From the NCBI GenBank assembly GCA_964497615.1, contig CAZCEC010000090.1, positions 1 to 24,493 of the forward strand: a stretch of DNA of 24,493 nucleotides. Reading direction: 5' to 3'. The position numbers and the translations under genes were made by a program. The notes beneath the pieces are model-generated. The model was not told the origin of the DNA. It saw nothing but the letters and a program-made list of their open reading frames with translations, and ran no database searches. The DNA comes from CAZCEC01 sp964497615. Its GTDB lineage: Bacteria; Chloroflexota; Anaerolineae; Anaerolineales; UBA6663. Of this stretch, positions 6,894 through 18,100 are shown piece by piece (position 1 is the first letter of the stretch; each line of letters opens with the position of its first letter).

Positions 6894-8000
6894 CTACTCC
6901 ATCAGCACGCGCGCCGCGTGCTGGCTAAACGACACACTCACGCGCTCCCCCTCCGCCGCCAGCGGCTTGTCGTCCCAGTTCATGTTCTGCTCGCGCACCC
7001 GCACCTTCTGCCCCCCCGTCAGCCGCACCCCGTAGTGCGTGTCGGTGCCGATATACACCACCTCCTCCACCTGGCCCGGCAGCACGTTCTCGTGCGCGCT
7101 CTGGGCCCGCAGGTGCAGCTTCTCCGGCCGCACCGCCACCGTCACCTTGTCGCCCAACCTCGGCGTGGTCCCCGTCTCGGCCAGGTCGGCCTGCACTGTC
7201 AGCCCCTCCGCCAGCTTCACCACCGCCCGGCCGTTGGCTGGCTCCGCCAGCGTGCCTTCCAGAAAGTTGGTCTCGCCGATGAAGTCGGCCACGAACTTGC
7301 AGTTGGGCCGGTCGTAGATTTCGCCCGGCCGCCCCACCTGCAGGGCGCGGCCCTGGCTCATCACCGCGATCCGGTCGCTCATCGTCAGCGCTTCTTCCTG
7401 GTCGTGCGTCACGTAAATGAAGGTGATGCCCACCTCGCGCTGGAGCGTCTTCAGCTCCAACTGCATCTCCTTGCGCAGCTTCAGGTCCAGCGCCCCCAGC
7501 GGCTCATCCAGCAGCAGCACCTCCGGCCGGTTCACCAGGGCCCGCGCCAGCGCCACCCGCTGCTGCTGCCCGCCGGAAAGCTGCTTGGGCTTGCGCTTCT
7601 CCATCTGCGGCAGCCGCACCATCGCCAGCGCCTCGCCCACCCGCCGCTGCGTCTCCGCCTTGCTCACCCCCTTCATCTGCATCCCAAACGCCACGTTCTC
7701 GCCCACCGACATGTGCGGGAACAGCGCATACTGCTGAAAGACCGTGTTCACCGGCCGCTGGAAGGCTGGCGTCTGCCCCATCGGCTTGCCGTGGATCAGC
7801 ACCTCGCCCTCGCTCGGCAGCTCGAACCCGGCGATCATCCGCAGGCTGGTCGTCTTCCCGCAGCCCGACGGCCCCAGCATCGAAAAGAACTCGCCGTCGC
7901 GGATCTCCAGGCTGACGTTCTTGACCGCGGTGAACATTTCCCCCGCCGGGCCGGCAAAACGCTTGGTGACATTCCGCATTTCAACGGCATTTTCGCTCAT
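6894..8000 (-). CDS. potA: Polyamine ABC transporter ATP-binding protein PotA
   Basis: A 368-residue cytoplasmic ATPase that powers the PotBCD importer. It has Walker A GPSGCGKT (43-50), Q-loop Gln89-Gln90, the signature LSGGQQQ (141-147), Walker B VLLLDE (161-166), D-loop GALD and switch His199 (YVTHD). A C-terminal TOBE-type regulatory region follows (about 270-365, including TVAVRPEKLHL). The ATG at 8000 is preferred: AGAGGA lies eight bases upstream and a promoter sits just before it. The in-frame ATG at 8030 overlaps the -10 hexamer and so cannot be in a message from that promoter. It is the first gene of the operon; order and spacing match known potABCD operons. Confidence 0.95.
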   Translation of the reverse strand: MSENAVEMRNVTKRFAGPAGEMFTAVKNVSLEIRDGEFFSMLGPSGCGKTTSLRMIAGFELPSEGEVLIHGKPMGQTPAFQRPVNTVFQQYALFPHMSVGENVAFGMQMKGVSKAETQRRVGEALAMVRLPQMEKRKPKQLSGGQQQRVALARALVNRPEVLLLDEPLGALDLKLRKEMQLELKTLQREVGITFIYVTHDQEEALTMSDRIAVMSQGRALQVGRPGEIYDRPNCKFVADFIGETNFLEGTLAEPANGRAVVKLAEGLTVQADLAETGTTPRLGDKVTVAVRPEKLHLRAQSAHENVLPGQVEEVVYIGTDTHYGVRLTGGQKVRVREQNMNWDDKPLAAEGERVSVSFSQHAARVLME

Positions 8001-8008
8001 GGCGTTGT

Positions 8009-8056
8009 TCCTCTGTGGGTGTGCGCCCATTCTAGGACTTTTGGTTAGAGAGTCAA
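8009..8056 (-). promoter_or_regulatory. Sigma-70-type promoter and ribosome-binding site of the pot operon
   Basis: Read on the minus strand, TTGACT (8051-8056) and TAGAAT (8029-8034) are separated by 16 bases, close to the consensus -35 and -10 boxes. Transcription would start near 8020-8023, leaving a leader of about 20 bases. An AGAGGA site (8009-8014) lies eight bases before the potA ATG at 8000. No operator palindrome is obvious between promoter and gene. Confidence 0.6.
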
Positions 8057-8139
8057 ACGAGGCCGGGCCGGGGGTGCATTTCGGCTTGGGGGGAGATCGT
8101 GCCGCCGGCCGGCCCTGCCATGCTAAGCCCCTCGGGCCC

Positions 8140-8282
8140 TGTCATTCCGAGCGCCCGCTCTTGGCGCGAGGAATCTGCCCGGCTGCTCTGCCCTGCCGAT
8201 GCGCGGGTGCTGCGCCGAGGAGTTTTCCGGCCGCGCTAGCCCGCACCAGATTCCTCGGCCAAAGGCAGGCCTCGGAATGACA
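8140..8282. repeat. MITE-like dispersed inverted repeat (GTCATTCCGA...GAGGAATCT family)
   Basis: TGTCATTCCGAG (8140-8151) is the exact reverse complement of CTCGGAATGACA (8271-8282), and CGAGGAATCTG (8167-8177) is the exact complement of CAGATTCCTCG (8247-8257). The whole 143-bp unit can fold into a long interrupted hairpin. It lies between the Hedgehog-like gene and the pot promoter, where it could insulate the two units. Sequences of this type are known as dispersed repeats in many bacterial genomes; a half copy lies inside the giant gene at 18647-18710. Confidence 0.85.
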
Positions 8283-8321
8283 CTAGCCGCGCGATCGAAT
8301 CTCACGCAGCCTAGAAGTGCC

Positions 8322-9116
8322 CTACCGGCTCGTCGGGCTGCACTCCTGGCACAGGCTGTCGGCCCGGATCGAAGCGTGGCAGTGATCGCCCTCCTGCCAC
8401 ACCCAGTCGAACCCCGCCTCCAGCGCCAGGATGCACAGCCGCCCGTTCCGGCTCTCATCCGGCGGCCAGGTGATCAAATCCGCCGAGCGCCCCTCGAAGT
8501 GCAGCGAATAGCGGAAGGGCAGGTTCGGCTGCGTCAGGTTGTGCTCCAGCAGCGAGTCATACGCCTCCGTCACCATCACCTGCACGCCCTCGCCCCACTC
8601 CGCCCGCACCAGCTCCGCCAGCCGGCCCAGCGGCCGCACCATCGCCGGGTGCATCATCCGGTCCTCGGCGCCATAGGGCGCCTCTTCGCCTTCGCTGTAC
8701 AGCAGGTCGGGGTTGCGGTCCAGCACCAGCTTCCCAAACGCGCACGAGTCGCGCTGGATCTGGCACATCATCGGCCCGGCGGCCTCGGTCTCCGTCTGGG
8801 TATAGCTCCCGGTGGACGAGAGCCGCTGGCCCAGCCCCAGCTCAAACGGCGTCGGCTCCGGCGCGGGTGTGCCCGTGGGCGGCCCCACCACCACCGCCAC
8901 GCTGTCCGCCGCGGTGGCGCTGGCCGGCGGCCTCGTCGCCGGCGGCAAAGGCGCCAGCGGCGTCGTCGTCCCGCACGCCGCCAGCAGCAGGCCAAAGAGA
9001 ACATGCACCCCCACTCCCCCCTTTGCCTTGTGGCGTAGAACTGCCGCGAACGCCCCCACTCCCCCCTTCCCTTGCAGGGAAGGGGGGCCGGGGGGGTTAG
9101 GTTGCATTCCGCTCAC
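8322..9116 (-). CDS. Lipoprotein-like protein with a Hedgehog N-terminal signalling-type domain
   Basis: 264 codons in the longest frame. LLLAACG (44-49) looks like a lipobox, followed by a Pro/Thr/Ala linker to about 90. Residues about 92-256 resemble the Hedgehog N-domain: NPDLLY (135-140), EE at 144-145, AEDRMM, VTEAYD (182-187), SLHFEGRSAD (204-213), ALEAGFDWVW (231-240) and EGDHCHASIRA. The zinc ligands His206, Asp213 and His247 and the pocket residues Glu242 and His245 match those of Shh. Glu144, Glu145, Asp152, Glu184 and Asp187 match most calcium ligands. The Hint self-splicing part is absent. The fold is shared with zinc D,D-/D,L-peptidases (VanX/M15-like), so a secreted zinc hydrolase or binding protein is likely; the substrate is unknown. 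The GTG at 9116 overlaps the upstream stop (GTGA). Internal GTGs at 9059 and 9008 are plausible starts because the first 36 codons are a C-rich repeat read through. Confidence 0.85.
   Translation of the reverse strand: MSGMQPNPPGPPSLQGKGGVGAFAAVLRHKAKGGVGVHVLFGLLLAACGTTTPLAPLPPATRPPASATAADSVAVVVGPPTGTPAPEPTPFELGLGQRLSSTGSYTQTETEAAGPMMCQIQRDSCAFGKLVLDRNPDLLYSEGEEAPYGAEDRMMHPAMVRPLGRLAELVRAEWGEGVQVMVTEAYDSLLEHNLTQPNLPFRYSLHFEGRSADLITWPPDESRNGRLCILALEAGFDWVWQEGDHCHASIRADSLCQECSPTSR
9008..9087. repeat. C-rich direct repeat and 12-bp hairpin at the start of the Hedgehog-like gene
   Basis: CCCCCACTCCCCCCTT occurs at 9008-9023 and again at 9053-9068, 45 bp apart. The second copy leads into a perfect hairpin, CCCCCCTTCCCT-TGC-AGGGAAGGGGGG (9061-9087). 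Read on the minus strand it gives PPSLQGKGGVG and a second KGGVG within the N-terminal extension of the Hedgehog-like protein. It looks like a dispersed repeat placed at the gene junction, which makes the true start codon uncertain. Confidence 0.8.
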
Positions 9117-12100
9117 TGAATCTCAAACGCGAAGGGGTCCGACCGGCGCACCGCCGCCACCGGCAGCGGCGGGTTCACCACGCTCAGCGTAAACGAGCCC
9201 GCCGTGGTGAAGTGCGCCCCGCTCAACTGGAACGTCAGCCGGTCGGCGTTCACATACGTCGTGGAGTACGTCTGCAACACCGTGCCCGTCGGCACGTTCC
9301 GAATCTCCACCACCGCCCCGGAGAGGAACGTGCCGCCCGTGCCGGTGATGGTGATCGTCTGTGTCACGTCCTGCGTCGGCGTCAGCGGCGACATCGTCAG
9401 GATCACCGGCTTGTTATTGATCGTGATCGTGGTCGTGTCTTGATCGGTCTCCCGCGTGTTGCGCGCCGTCACTTCCGCTGTGAATGAGCCCGCCAGCAGC
9501 AGCGGGTACACGTGCGTGATCACGCTCGTCGTCGTGAACGGGCTGTCTGGCGAGCCGTCGCCAAAGTCCCACGAGTAGCTCACATTCGTCCCGGCCGTGA
9601 TCGTCGCCGACAACGTCGTTGGCTGGCCCAGCGTCGTCGGGTCATCCGCCAGCGCGTTCAGCCCGCTGATGAGCGCATCCTGGAACCGCACCGTCGCCGT
9701 CGCCACCGCCCCGCCCAGCGGCAGCGGCAGTTGCGCCGTGATCACCACCGACCCCGGCAGGAGGCCCACCACCGGGAACGTGATCGTCGGCCCGGCGTCA
9801 ATCACCGTCGGCGGGATGCTCACGCTCAGCGGGTGCGAGGCCGTCAGGGTGATGGTCGTCGGGGCCGCCAGCGATTGCGGGATGTTGACGAACAGGGTCG
9901 CCGTGGCCGGCAGCGTCAACAGCGCCTGCGTCGTCGGCGTCAGGTTCACCGTCGCCGAAACCACGTTGTAGTTGAACACCTCCGACACCGCCACCGCCGG
10001 GCTGGGGTTGGTCAGCGTGATGGCCCGCGTTCCCACCGCCGCCACGTCGCTTTGCAGGATGTCCAGGATCAGGCGCGTGCTGGACACAAACGTCGTCGTC
10101 CGCAACTGCCCGCCGAAGTAGCCCTGGATGCCGCTCAGGTAGTTGGGCTGGCCGGGGTTCGCGTCAATCGTCAGCGTGAAGGCGCTGCTGCCCGCCACCC
10201 GCGAGCCGGGCGTCGCAAAGCGCGCGATCGGCTGCGGGTTGAACATCGTCACCGTCAGCGAGTTCGTCGCCAGCACGCCGCCCAGCCCCGGCTCCGGGCT
10301 CACCAGCGTAAAGGTATACACCCCGCCCACCGGATACAGCGCCTGCGGCACATTCGCCTGCAGCGTCCCCGGCGTGATCTCCACCGTCGGCGTCAGGTTC
10401 ACCCCCATCCACTGGATCTGCGTGCCGGTAACGATGTTGGTGCCCGTCACCATCAGCGTAAAGTCCGCGTACACCGTGCCCGTGGCCGGCGAGCGGGCCG
10501 TCAGCGTGGCCGGCAGGTGGTCCACCCCAAACGGCAGCGGCGGCGCGGCCGTCCCGCCGCCCGGCCCGGCCGTCTGCACCGTCACGCTCACCCAGGCCGG
10601 CGTCGTCAACAGCGTGTCCGGCACCGTCGCCGTCAGCGCCGTCCCGCTCACAAACGCCGTCGTCAGCGGCGCGCCGTTCCACAGCACCACCGAGTCCCCG
10701 CTGATGAAGCCCGTCCCCGTCACCTGCAGCGTGAACTCCGGGCTGCCCGCCGGCACGTTGGTCGGGAACATCCCCGTGATCGTCGGCACCGGGTTGTGCA
10801 CCGTGAACGTCACGCTGTTGGAACGCTGATCGCTCTGCGGGTCGGGGTTCAGCACCGTCACCGTGTACGTCCCGGCCAGCGGATAGTCGGCGTTCGTCAC
10901 CGTGGCGCTCAGCCGGTTCGTGCTCACAAACGTGGTGCTAAGGGTCGTCGTGATCGTCCCGTTCGACCACTCCACCCGCGAGTCGTTCGGTATCCCCGGC
11001 GGGTTCACAAAGCCGGTGCCCGTAACCACCAGGGTGAAGCTGCCCGTGCCTACCGTGCGCGTGGTCGGCGCAATGACGCTGATCACCGGCGCATCGGTCT
11101 GGATGGTGAATGTCAGCGGCGGCGTGGCCGTGCCTCCGCCCGGCGGGTCGTTCACCACCGTCACCGTCACCGGGCCGGGCGTGGTCAGGAAGTTAGCCGG
11201 GATGGTCGTCGTCAGCCGGGTGCTGTTCACAAAGCTGGTCGTGATCGGCGCGCCGCCCCACCAGATGGTCGAGAAGCCGTTCACGAATTGCGTGCCTGTC
11301 ACCACCAGGGTGAAGCTTGGCCCGTTCACCGTCGCCACGGTCGGCTGTATTTGAGTGATGGTGGGCACGGCGTGGATGACCGTCACCGTCTGTTCGTTCG
11401 ACGTGCCGCCGCCGGGCGCCGAGTTGAACACCGTCACCGTGTAGCTGCCCGCCGCCGTCAGCAGCCCCGGCGGCACCGTGCCCGTCAGGTGCGCCGTGTC
11501 AATAAAGCCGGTCTGCGTCAGCGGCGTGCCGTTCCAGCGCACCTGGCTCGTCGCCACGAAGTTGGTGCCCGTCAGCGCCAGGGTCAGGTTCGGCTGCGCC
11601 ACCGTGGCCGTCGTCGGTTCAACCGCCGTCAGCGTTGGGGCGGGGTTGTTGATCGTCACCAGCGCCGAGTCGCTCTGGCCGCCCTGCGCCGCCGGCAGCG
11701 TCGCCGTCACCACCGCCGTCAGGCCGCGGAACTGCCCCAGCGTCATCGTGAACGTCACGCTTGTGTCGCCCGCCGGCAGGATCACCGATGGCGGCGCGCT
11801 TAGGAACGGCGACGAGTCGGTCAGCACGATGGTCCGGTCCGCGGCCTGCACCGCGTCCACCGTCGCCGTCAGGCTGGGCGTCACGCCCACGCCAATCACC
11901 AGCGGGTCGGGCGTCAGCGTGATGTTCAGCGCCGTCACCGTGAACGGCCGGCTGGCCGACGGCCCGAAGTTGGGCAGCGGGTTGTTCACCACCACGTTCA
12001 CGCTGCCGGTGGTGGAGATGTAGTTGGCCGGGATGGTGGCCGTGAGCTGCGTGCCGCTGCCAAAGGTCGGCAGCGCCGGCAGCCCGCCCCACGCCAGTTG

Positions 12101-15100
12101 CGCCCCGCTCACAAAGTCACTGCCCGTCAGGGTCAGGGTAAAGGTGATCCCGCCCGCCGTACGCGTGACCGGGCTGATCTGCGTCAGCACCGGCGCCGGG
12201 TAGTTCACCGTCACCGCCGTGATGTCGGCCGCGCCGCCCAGGCTGGCCGGCAGTTGGCCGGTGATGTTCGCCAGCCCGCCCTGCGCCTCGCCCTGCACCG
12301 TGAAGGTGACGCTGAGGCTGCCCGCCGGCAGGATCACCGTCGGCGGCACGGTCGCCACGCTGGTCAGGCTGGAGGTCAGCGTGATCACCGTGTCCTGCGC
12401 CTGCACCGCGCTGATCGTCGCCGTCAGCACCGTGGACTGCCCGGTGCCGATGATCACCGCGTTGGGCGTCAGGTTCAGCGTCGGGTTGGTCACCGTGAAC
12501 GGCCGCGTGTTCGACGGCCCGTTGCTGGGCGACGGGTTGGTGACGCTGATGTTCACCGTCCCGCCCAGCGCGATGTAGCTGGCCGGCACCGAGGCCGTCA
12601 GCGACGTGCCGCTGCCAAAGGTCGCCACCGGCGGCAGCCCATCCCACCACAGCAGCGCGCCCGCCACGAAGTTCGTGCCCGTCAGGTTGAGGGTGAAGGT
12701 CGGCCCGCCTGCCGTGCGCGTCAGCGGGAAGTTGCCCGTCAGTGTGGGCGCCGGGTTGTTCACCATGAACGTCATCACGTTCGACACCCCGCCGCCGGGC
12801 GTGGTGTTCGAGATCGTCACCGCGTGCCCGCCCAGTACCGTCAACTGCGCCGCCGGCACGGTCACGTTCAGGGTGCCGCTGTTCACGTACGTCGTCGCCA
12901 GCGGCAGCCCGTCCCACACCGCCTGCGAGTTGCTCACGTAGCCCGTGCCCGTCACCACCAGCGTAAACTGGGCCGAGTTGATCGTCCGGGTTGGCGGCAC
13001 CAGCGCCCCAATCGTCGGCAGCGGGTTGTTGATCGTGATCACGTGCGTATCGCTCACCACCGGCGCCGCCGCGTTGGAGACCGTCACCGTGATCAACTGC
13101 ACCCCGCCGGGGTTCCAGGTGTAGGTTATCGCCTCCGTCACCGACGTGCTGGTGTACACGCTCGTGCTTTGGCCGGTGGCCTCCCACACGTACGTCAGCG
13201 GCACCGAGGCCGTCACCGGCGAGACGCTCGCCACGATCTGCGCCGGCAAGTGCGCCGTCCCGGTGGGCGGCCCGCTCACGTTCACGCTCACCGATTCCAG
13301 CCCAATCGGCTGCACCGACACGTCCACCGACTGGTCGTCATCCGTCACCCGCTCGTAGGTGTCGGTGGAGGCCGACACCACGTTGGTCAGCAGGCCGTAG
13401 GTTGTGGGCGTCACATCCACCGTTAGGGTCAGCGCCTGGCGCGCGGGCAGCAGGCCCACCGTGCAGGTGATCACCGTCTGGCTGGCCCGGAAGCAGTCGC
13501 CGCCCGTCGCGCCCATCACTAGGCCGTTGAGGTTCAGCCCCGACGCCGGCAACGTGTCCGTCATCCGCACGTTCGCCGCCGCCGACGGACCGGCATTCGA
13601 CACCACCACCGTGTAGCGGAGCTGCTGGCCCTCGAACACCGGCGACGGCACGCCCACCTTGCTCACCACCAGTTCGGCCATCGGGCTGCTGGTCAGATAG
13701 AGCTGCTTGTTGTGGGCGAAGGCCATGGCCGTGCCGTCCGCGCTCATGGCCGGCGCCAGGCTGGGGCCGATGGTGGTCACCAGCTCGCTCACCACCACCG
13801 TGTCGTACAGCCGCACCTGCCCCAGCGCCGGCGACACAAACGCAATCCGCGTGCCGTCCCCGCTGATGTCGGGCTGATCGTTGCCCACCTCCAGCGTGCT
13901 GGTCGTCACCGGCGTCACCGCCACCGCGAAGGCCGGGCTCACGTCGGCGTAGAAAATCTCGCGCAAGTTACTGGGGTTGCCCGGCCCGCCGGTCGGGTCG
14001 CGGTCCGATACAAACGCCACCCGCTGGCCGTCGGCGTTGATGCTCGGGTGGCTCACCGTGCCGCCGGTGGTCTGCGTCAACTGCGCCAGCTTCACTCCGA
14101 AGGTGCCCATTTCCGCCAGGAACACTTCGCGGTTGTTGTCGAAATTGCTGGCCGGGTTCTCCACCGCGTAGCTCTGGTTGGAGATAAAGGCGATGCGCGT
14201 GCCGTCCTGGTTGATGCGCGGCACGTCGTTCACGCCCCCGGTCGAGTCCGTCACCTGGGTGAAGGTGAAAACGCCGCCGCCCAGGATTTGCGCCCGGAAG
14301 ATCTCAGTGTTCCCGTCGCCGTTGCCGCCCGTGAAGTCGCGGTCCGACGCGAACGCGATGTATTGCCCGTTGCCGCTCAGGGACGGCAGGATGCTGTAAC
14401 CCCGGTCGGTGTTCGTCACCTGGAACAGCATGTCGCTGGGCACGTCGTACAGGAAGATTTCGAAGTTGCTGTCCGGGTTCTGGCCAATCAGGTCGCGGTC
14501 CGAGAAGAACACCACCTGGTTGCCCACGTCGTCAATGGACGTGGACAGGTTGAACCCGCCCAGGATGCTCCCGGTCGAGTCCGAAATCTGCGTCACCGTC
14601 ATCCCGCCCCCGTCGGTGATGATCAGGAAGACTTCGATGTTGCCGTCCGGGTTCCCGCCCGTCGGGTCGGCGGTGGACCAGAAGGTCAGCCGCGTGCCGT
14701 CCGCGTTCAGCGCCGGCTCATTGTTGATGCCCGGCGTCACGGTCGTCACCTGCGTCGCCGTCAGCTCCGCCATCAGCGGGCGCAGGCCCGGCCGCGGCAG
14801 CGGCGCGCCCAGCCCCCAGGCCGCCGGCCACGCGCCGGGCGCCGTCAGCCGGCCCTGGGGCGTGCCCTCCGGGGTGGGGGGCTCCGTCTCGCTTGGGCTG
14901 GCCGTGGGCGGCTCGCTGGAGGGCGTCCCCCCTTCGGCGGGCGGGGCCGCTTCCGTCGGCAGGCCGCCTTCGGTGGGTGCCTCGGCCGGCGGGGCCGTTT
15001 CTGTCGGCGGCGCGGTGGCCGTTGGGGTGGCCTCCTCGCGCGGCTTGCTGATGGCCGTGGCCTCCGGCGTGCCGCGCTCCGGCGGATCCAACGGCGAGGC

Positions 15101-18100
15101 CTCCTCATCGCTCGTCTGGCCTTCGTCCGCCACCTGGTTCACCACCGCCGGTCCATTGGCCACCAGCGGCAGATAAATCATCGGGTTCGGCTGGCCGGTG
15201 CCAACCGGAATATATTGCGTCAATATCACCGGCCGGGTGAGGGGGCAGGCCTCGCCGCTGACGGTCAGCGTTACGGGGAAGCTGCCGTTGGCGGGGAAGG
15301 TGTGCTGCGCCACCTGGCCGTTCACTAGGCTGCCGCCGCCAAAGTCCCAGGTATAGGTCAGCGCGCCGGTGCCGGCGCTCACCCCGCCGATAAAGCTGGC
15401 CGCCACCCCCGGCGTCGGCGCGGTGGGGATGACCAGCATAAACGGGTTGCTGGGCCACACGCAGCTCGTGCCGCGGATGCTGAACGGCGGGCTCACCGCC
15501 ACCGACGACGCCCGCTGCACCGGCCCCACATTCAGCAGGGGCGCCACCCGCACCCGGAACCGCGCGTTGTCGCTGATGGCCTTGTCCTTCAGCGCGTCCC
15601 ACACAAACGTCGCCGGCGTGCCCAGGCGCGTGGTGGTGCTGGTCGGCCCGGTCCACCCCGCCGCGGGCGAGGCCGTCTTCCAGGTGCTGCCCCCGTCCAG
15701 CGAAAATTCAAAATAGGTCCGCGCTAGCTCGTTCCCGGCCGCGTTCAGGTCGGTGCCCACCCGCGAGCCGTCCGGGTCGTACAGCGTGTAGCTGATCGTC
15801 ACCGTCTGGCTGATGCCGCCCACCACTTCCGAGGCCGAGAACAGATACGCATTGTCCGTCTGGCCCGGCCGGTCCACCGCCAGGTAGGTGGGGTTGTTCG
15901 GCAGCGCCAGGGTGGGCACAAAGTCGCTCGTCAGGTGCGAGGGCGTGTACGTCCCGTTGCGGTAATAGCCGCTGTCGGTGCCGCCCTTGGAGCTGAACCC
16001 CAGGTCCAGGTCGCCGTCGCCGTCCACGTCGCCCCAGGCCACGTCCGTCGCCGCGAACTTCTCCGCCGAGGTCCACAGCCAGAACAGCCGCGGGCTGCCC
16101 GGCGCGCTGCCCAGGTTGGCAAACACCTGGTTGGCGTCGTTGTCGTTCGCCACCGCCAGGTCCGGATAGCCGTCGTAGTCCCAGTCGCCCCAGGCCAGCG
16201 CCGTCGTGCGCCACTGCGTGGGCGACGACCACACCGGCAGGCTGCTGAGCTGCCCGTTGAACCCCGCCCCCTGGTTGGCATACACTTCCACCCCCGCGCC
16301 GTAGTGGCCCAGCGCCAGGTCCGGGTAGCCGTCGCCGTTAAAGTCGGCCACCGCCGCGCTCGTGGTTTGCAGCGCGGTGTTGGAAGTCCACACCGAGGTG
16401 TAGGTATTGTTCTTGTTGTTCAGGTACAGCCGCGCCGGCTGGTTGTAAAAGGCGACCACGAAGTCGAGGTAGAAGTCCTGGTTGAAGTCGCCCCAGGCCA
16501 GGTCGCGCACGTCGCCCGTCTCCGGCGTGGTGAACACCGGCTCGGTCGCCAGCATGCCGCCGGTGTTGAGGTACACCGCCACGCCGCCGCCGTTCGCGCC
16601 CACCAGCAGGTCCAGCCGCCCGTCGCTGTTCGAGTCGCCGAAGGCCACCTTGTGCGTGGGGAAGCTCGGCGCGCTGGCCGTCCACGAGGGCAGCGTGCGC
16701 CCCGCCAGGTAGAGCTGGTTCTCCACCGCCGTGCCAATGGCGATGTCCAGCCGCCCGTCCCCGTTCACATCGCCAAAGGCCACGCTCTGCGGCCCCAGCC
16801 CGCTGCTCAGGTTCAAGGGCGTGCCGAAGCTGCCCGCCGTATTGAACCACAGCCGCGTGCCCAGGGCCGGCGTCGGGCCGGCGCCGTACACCACGTCTAT
16901 GTCGCCGTCGCCGTCGGCGTCGCCCCAGGCCAGGCTGCTGGCCGCCACGCTGTTGATGGCCGTCATGTTCACGGCCAGGTGCGGCGCAAAGCCCTCAATC
17001 ACATGGCTGGGGTTGTCGCGGTTGGTCAGCGAGAGCTCCAGGTCGGCGCTGTAGATCAGCTGCGCCCCGCGGATGCTCCACACCTGCCCGTCCAGCTCGC
17101 CCGCCGAAATCGCCTTGGCCGGGTCGAAGGCCCCAAAGCTGTTGATATAGACCTTGGGCTCCTCGTCCGCCACCACCAGGTCCAGCACCCCGTCGCCGCT
17201 AAAGTCGCCCCAGTCCACCGCCAGCGGCGACAGGAACTGCGCCGTGCGGAACGGCTCCAGCGGCGTGTCGAACACCGCCCCGCCCAGGTTGCGGTAGATG
17301 CGCGCTTCCTTTTGCAGCGGGAAGGCCGCCGCCAGGTCCATATAGCCGTTGCCGTCGTAGTCGCCCCAGGCGAAGTCATACGGCAGGAACGACACGTTGT
17401 CGTCCACCAGCAGCGCGGTCGGGAAGACCCCCGCCCCGTTGTTCCGCAGCACCTGGATGGTGTTGGGGAACAGCCCAATCGCCAGGTCCAGGTCGCCGTC
17501 GTTGTCAAAGTCGCCCGCCCCCAGCGCCGCCGTGGCCGACAGGCTCAGGCAGTCGCCGGGCGTGGTCAGCACCCCCGCCCCGTTGTTGCGGTGCAGCCGC
17601 ACCGGGCAGTCGGCGTTCAGGCTGTTGGTGCTGGCCACCACGTCAATGTCGCCGTCCCCGTCAAAATCGCCCACCGCCAGCCGCACATACTGGTAGGCCG
17701 ATGGGACCGGGTCGCCCAGGTCCACAAACCCGCCGCCGTTCTGGGTGTACAGGTAGGTCAGCCCCAGGTTCACCCCGTCCACGCTATCGCCCACCGCCAC
17801 CAGGTCGAGCTTCTTATCGCCGTTCAGATCGGCCCAGCGCACGCCGTACGTGCGGCGGTTGTTGCTCCAATACGGCACCAGGATGCCGCCCTCGTTGCGG
17901 TACACCGACGTGCCTACCGACGAGCCCAGCACCAGGTCCAGGTAGCCGTCGTTGTTGAAGTCGCCCCAGTCCTGGCTCAGCGTCCCGCCCAGGTCCTCGG
18001 AGAACCAGGTCGGCGCCGCCGCCAGCCCCGGCAGCCCATCGTTGTCCAGCGCCACGCGCACCGTGGTCACCGTCTCGTTGGTGCTGCTGCTGCCCAGGCC

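Noticed and set aside
8031..8139. Possible riboswitch or long leader for the pot operon
   Set aside because: The promoter boxes at 8029-8056 place the transcript start about 20 bases before the potA ATG, leaving no room for a structured leader.
8123..8458. A 111-codon minus-strand frame crossing the MITE-like repeat
   Set aside because: It overlaps the end of the Hedgehog-like gene in another frame and is otherwise made of repeat sequence. It has no domain or ribosome site.
9512..13426. Long plus-strand open frames (763 and 442 codons) and similar frames at 15935-18619 and 19616-22108
   Set aside because: All are antisense to repeat-rich high-GC genes on the minus strand, with Arg/His/Gln-rich composition and no family motifs. 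They are shadows of the real genes.
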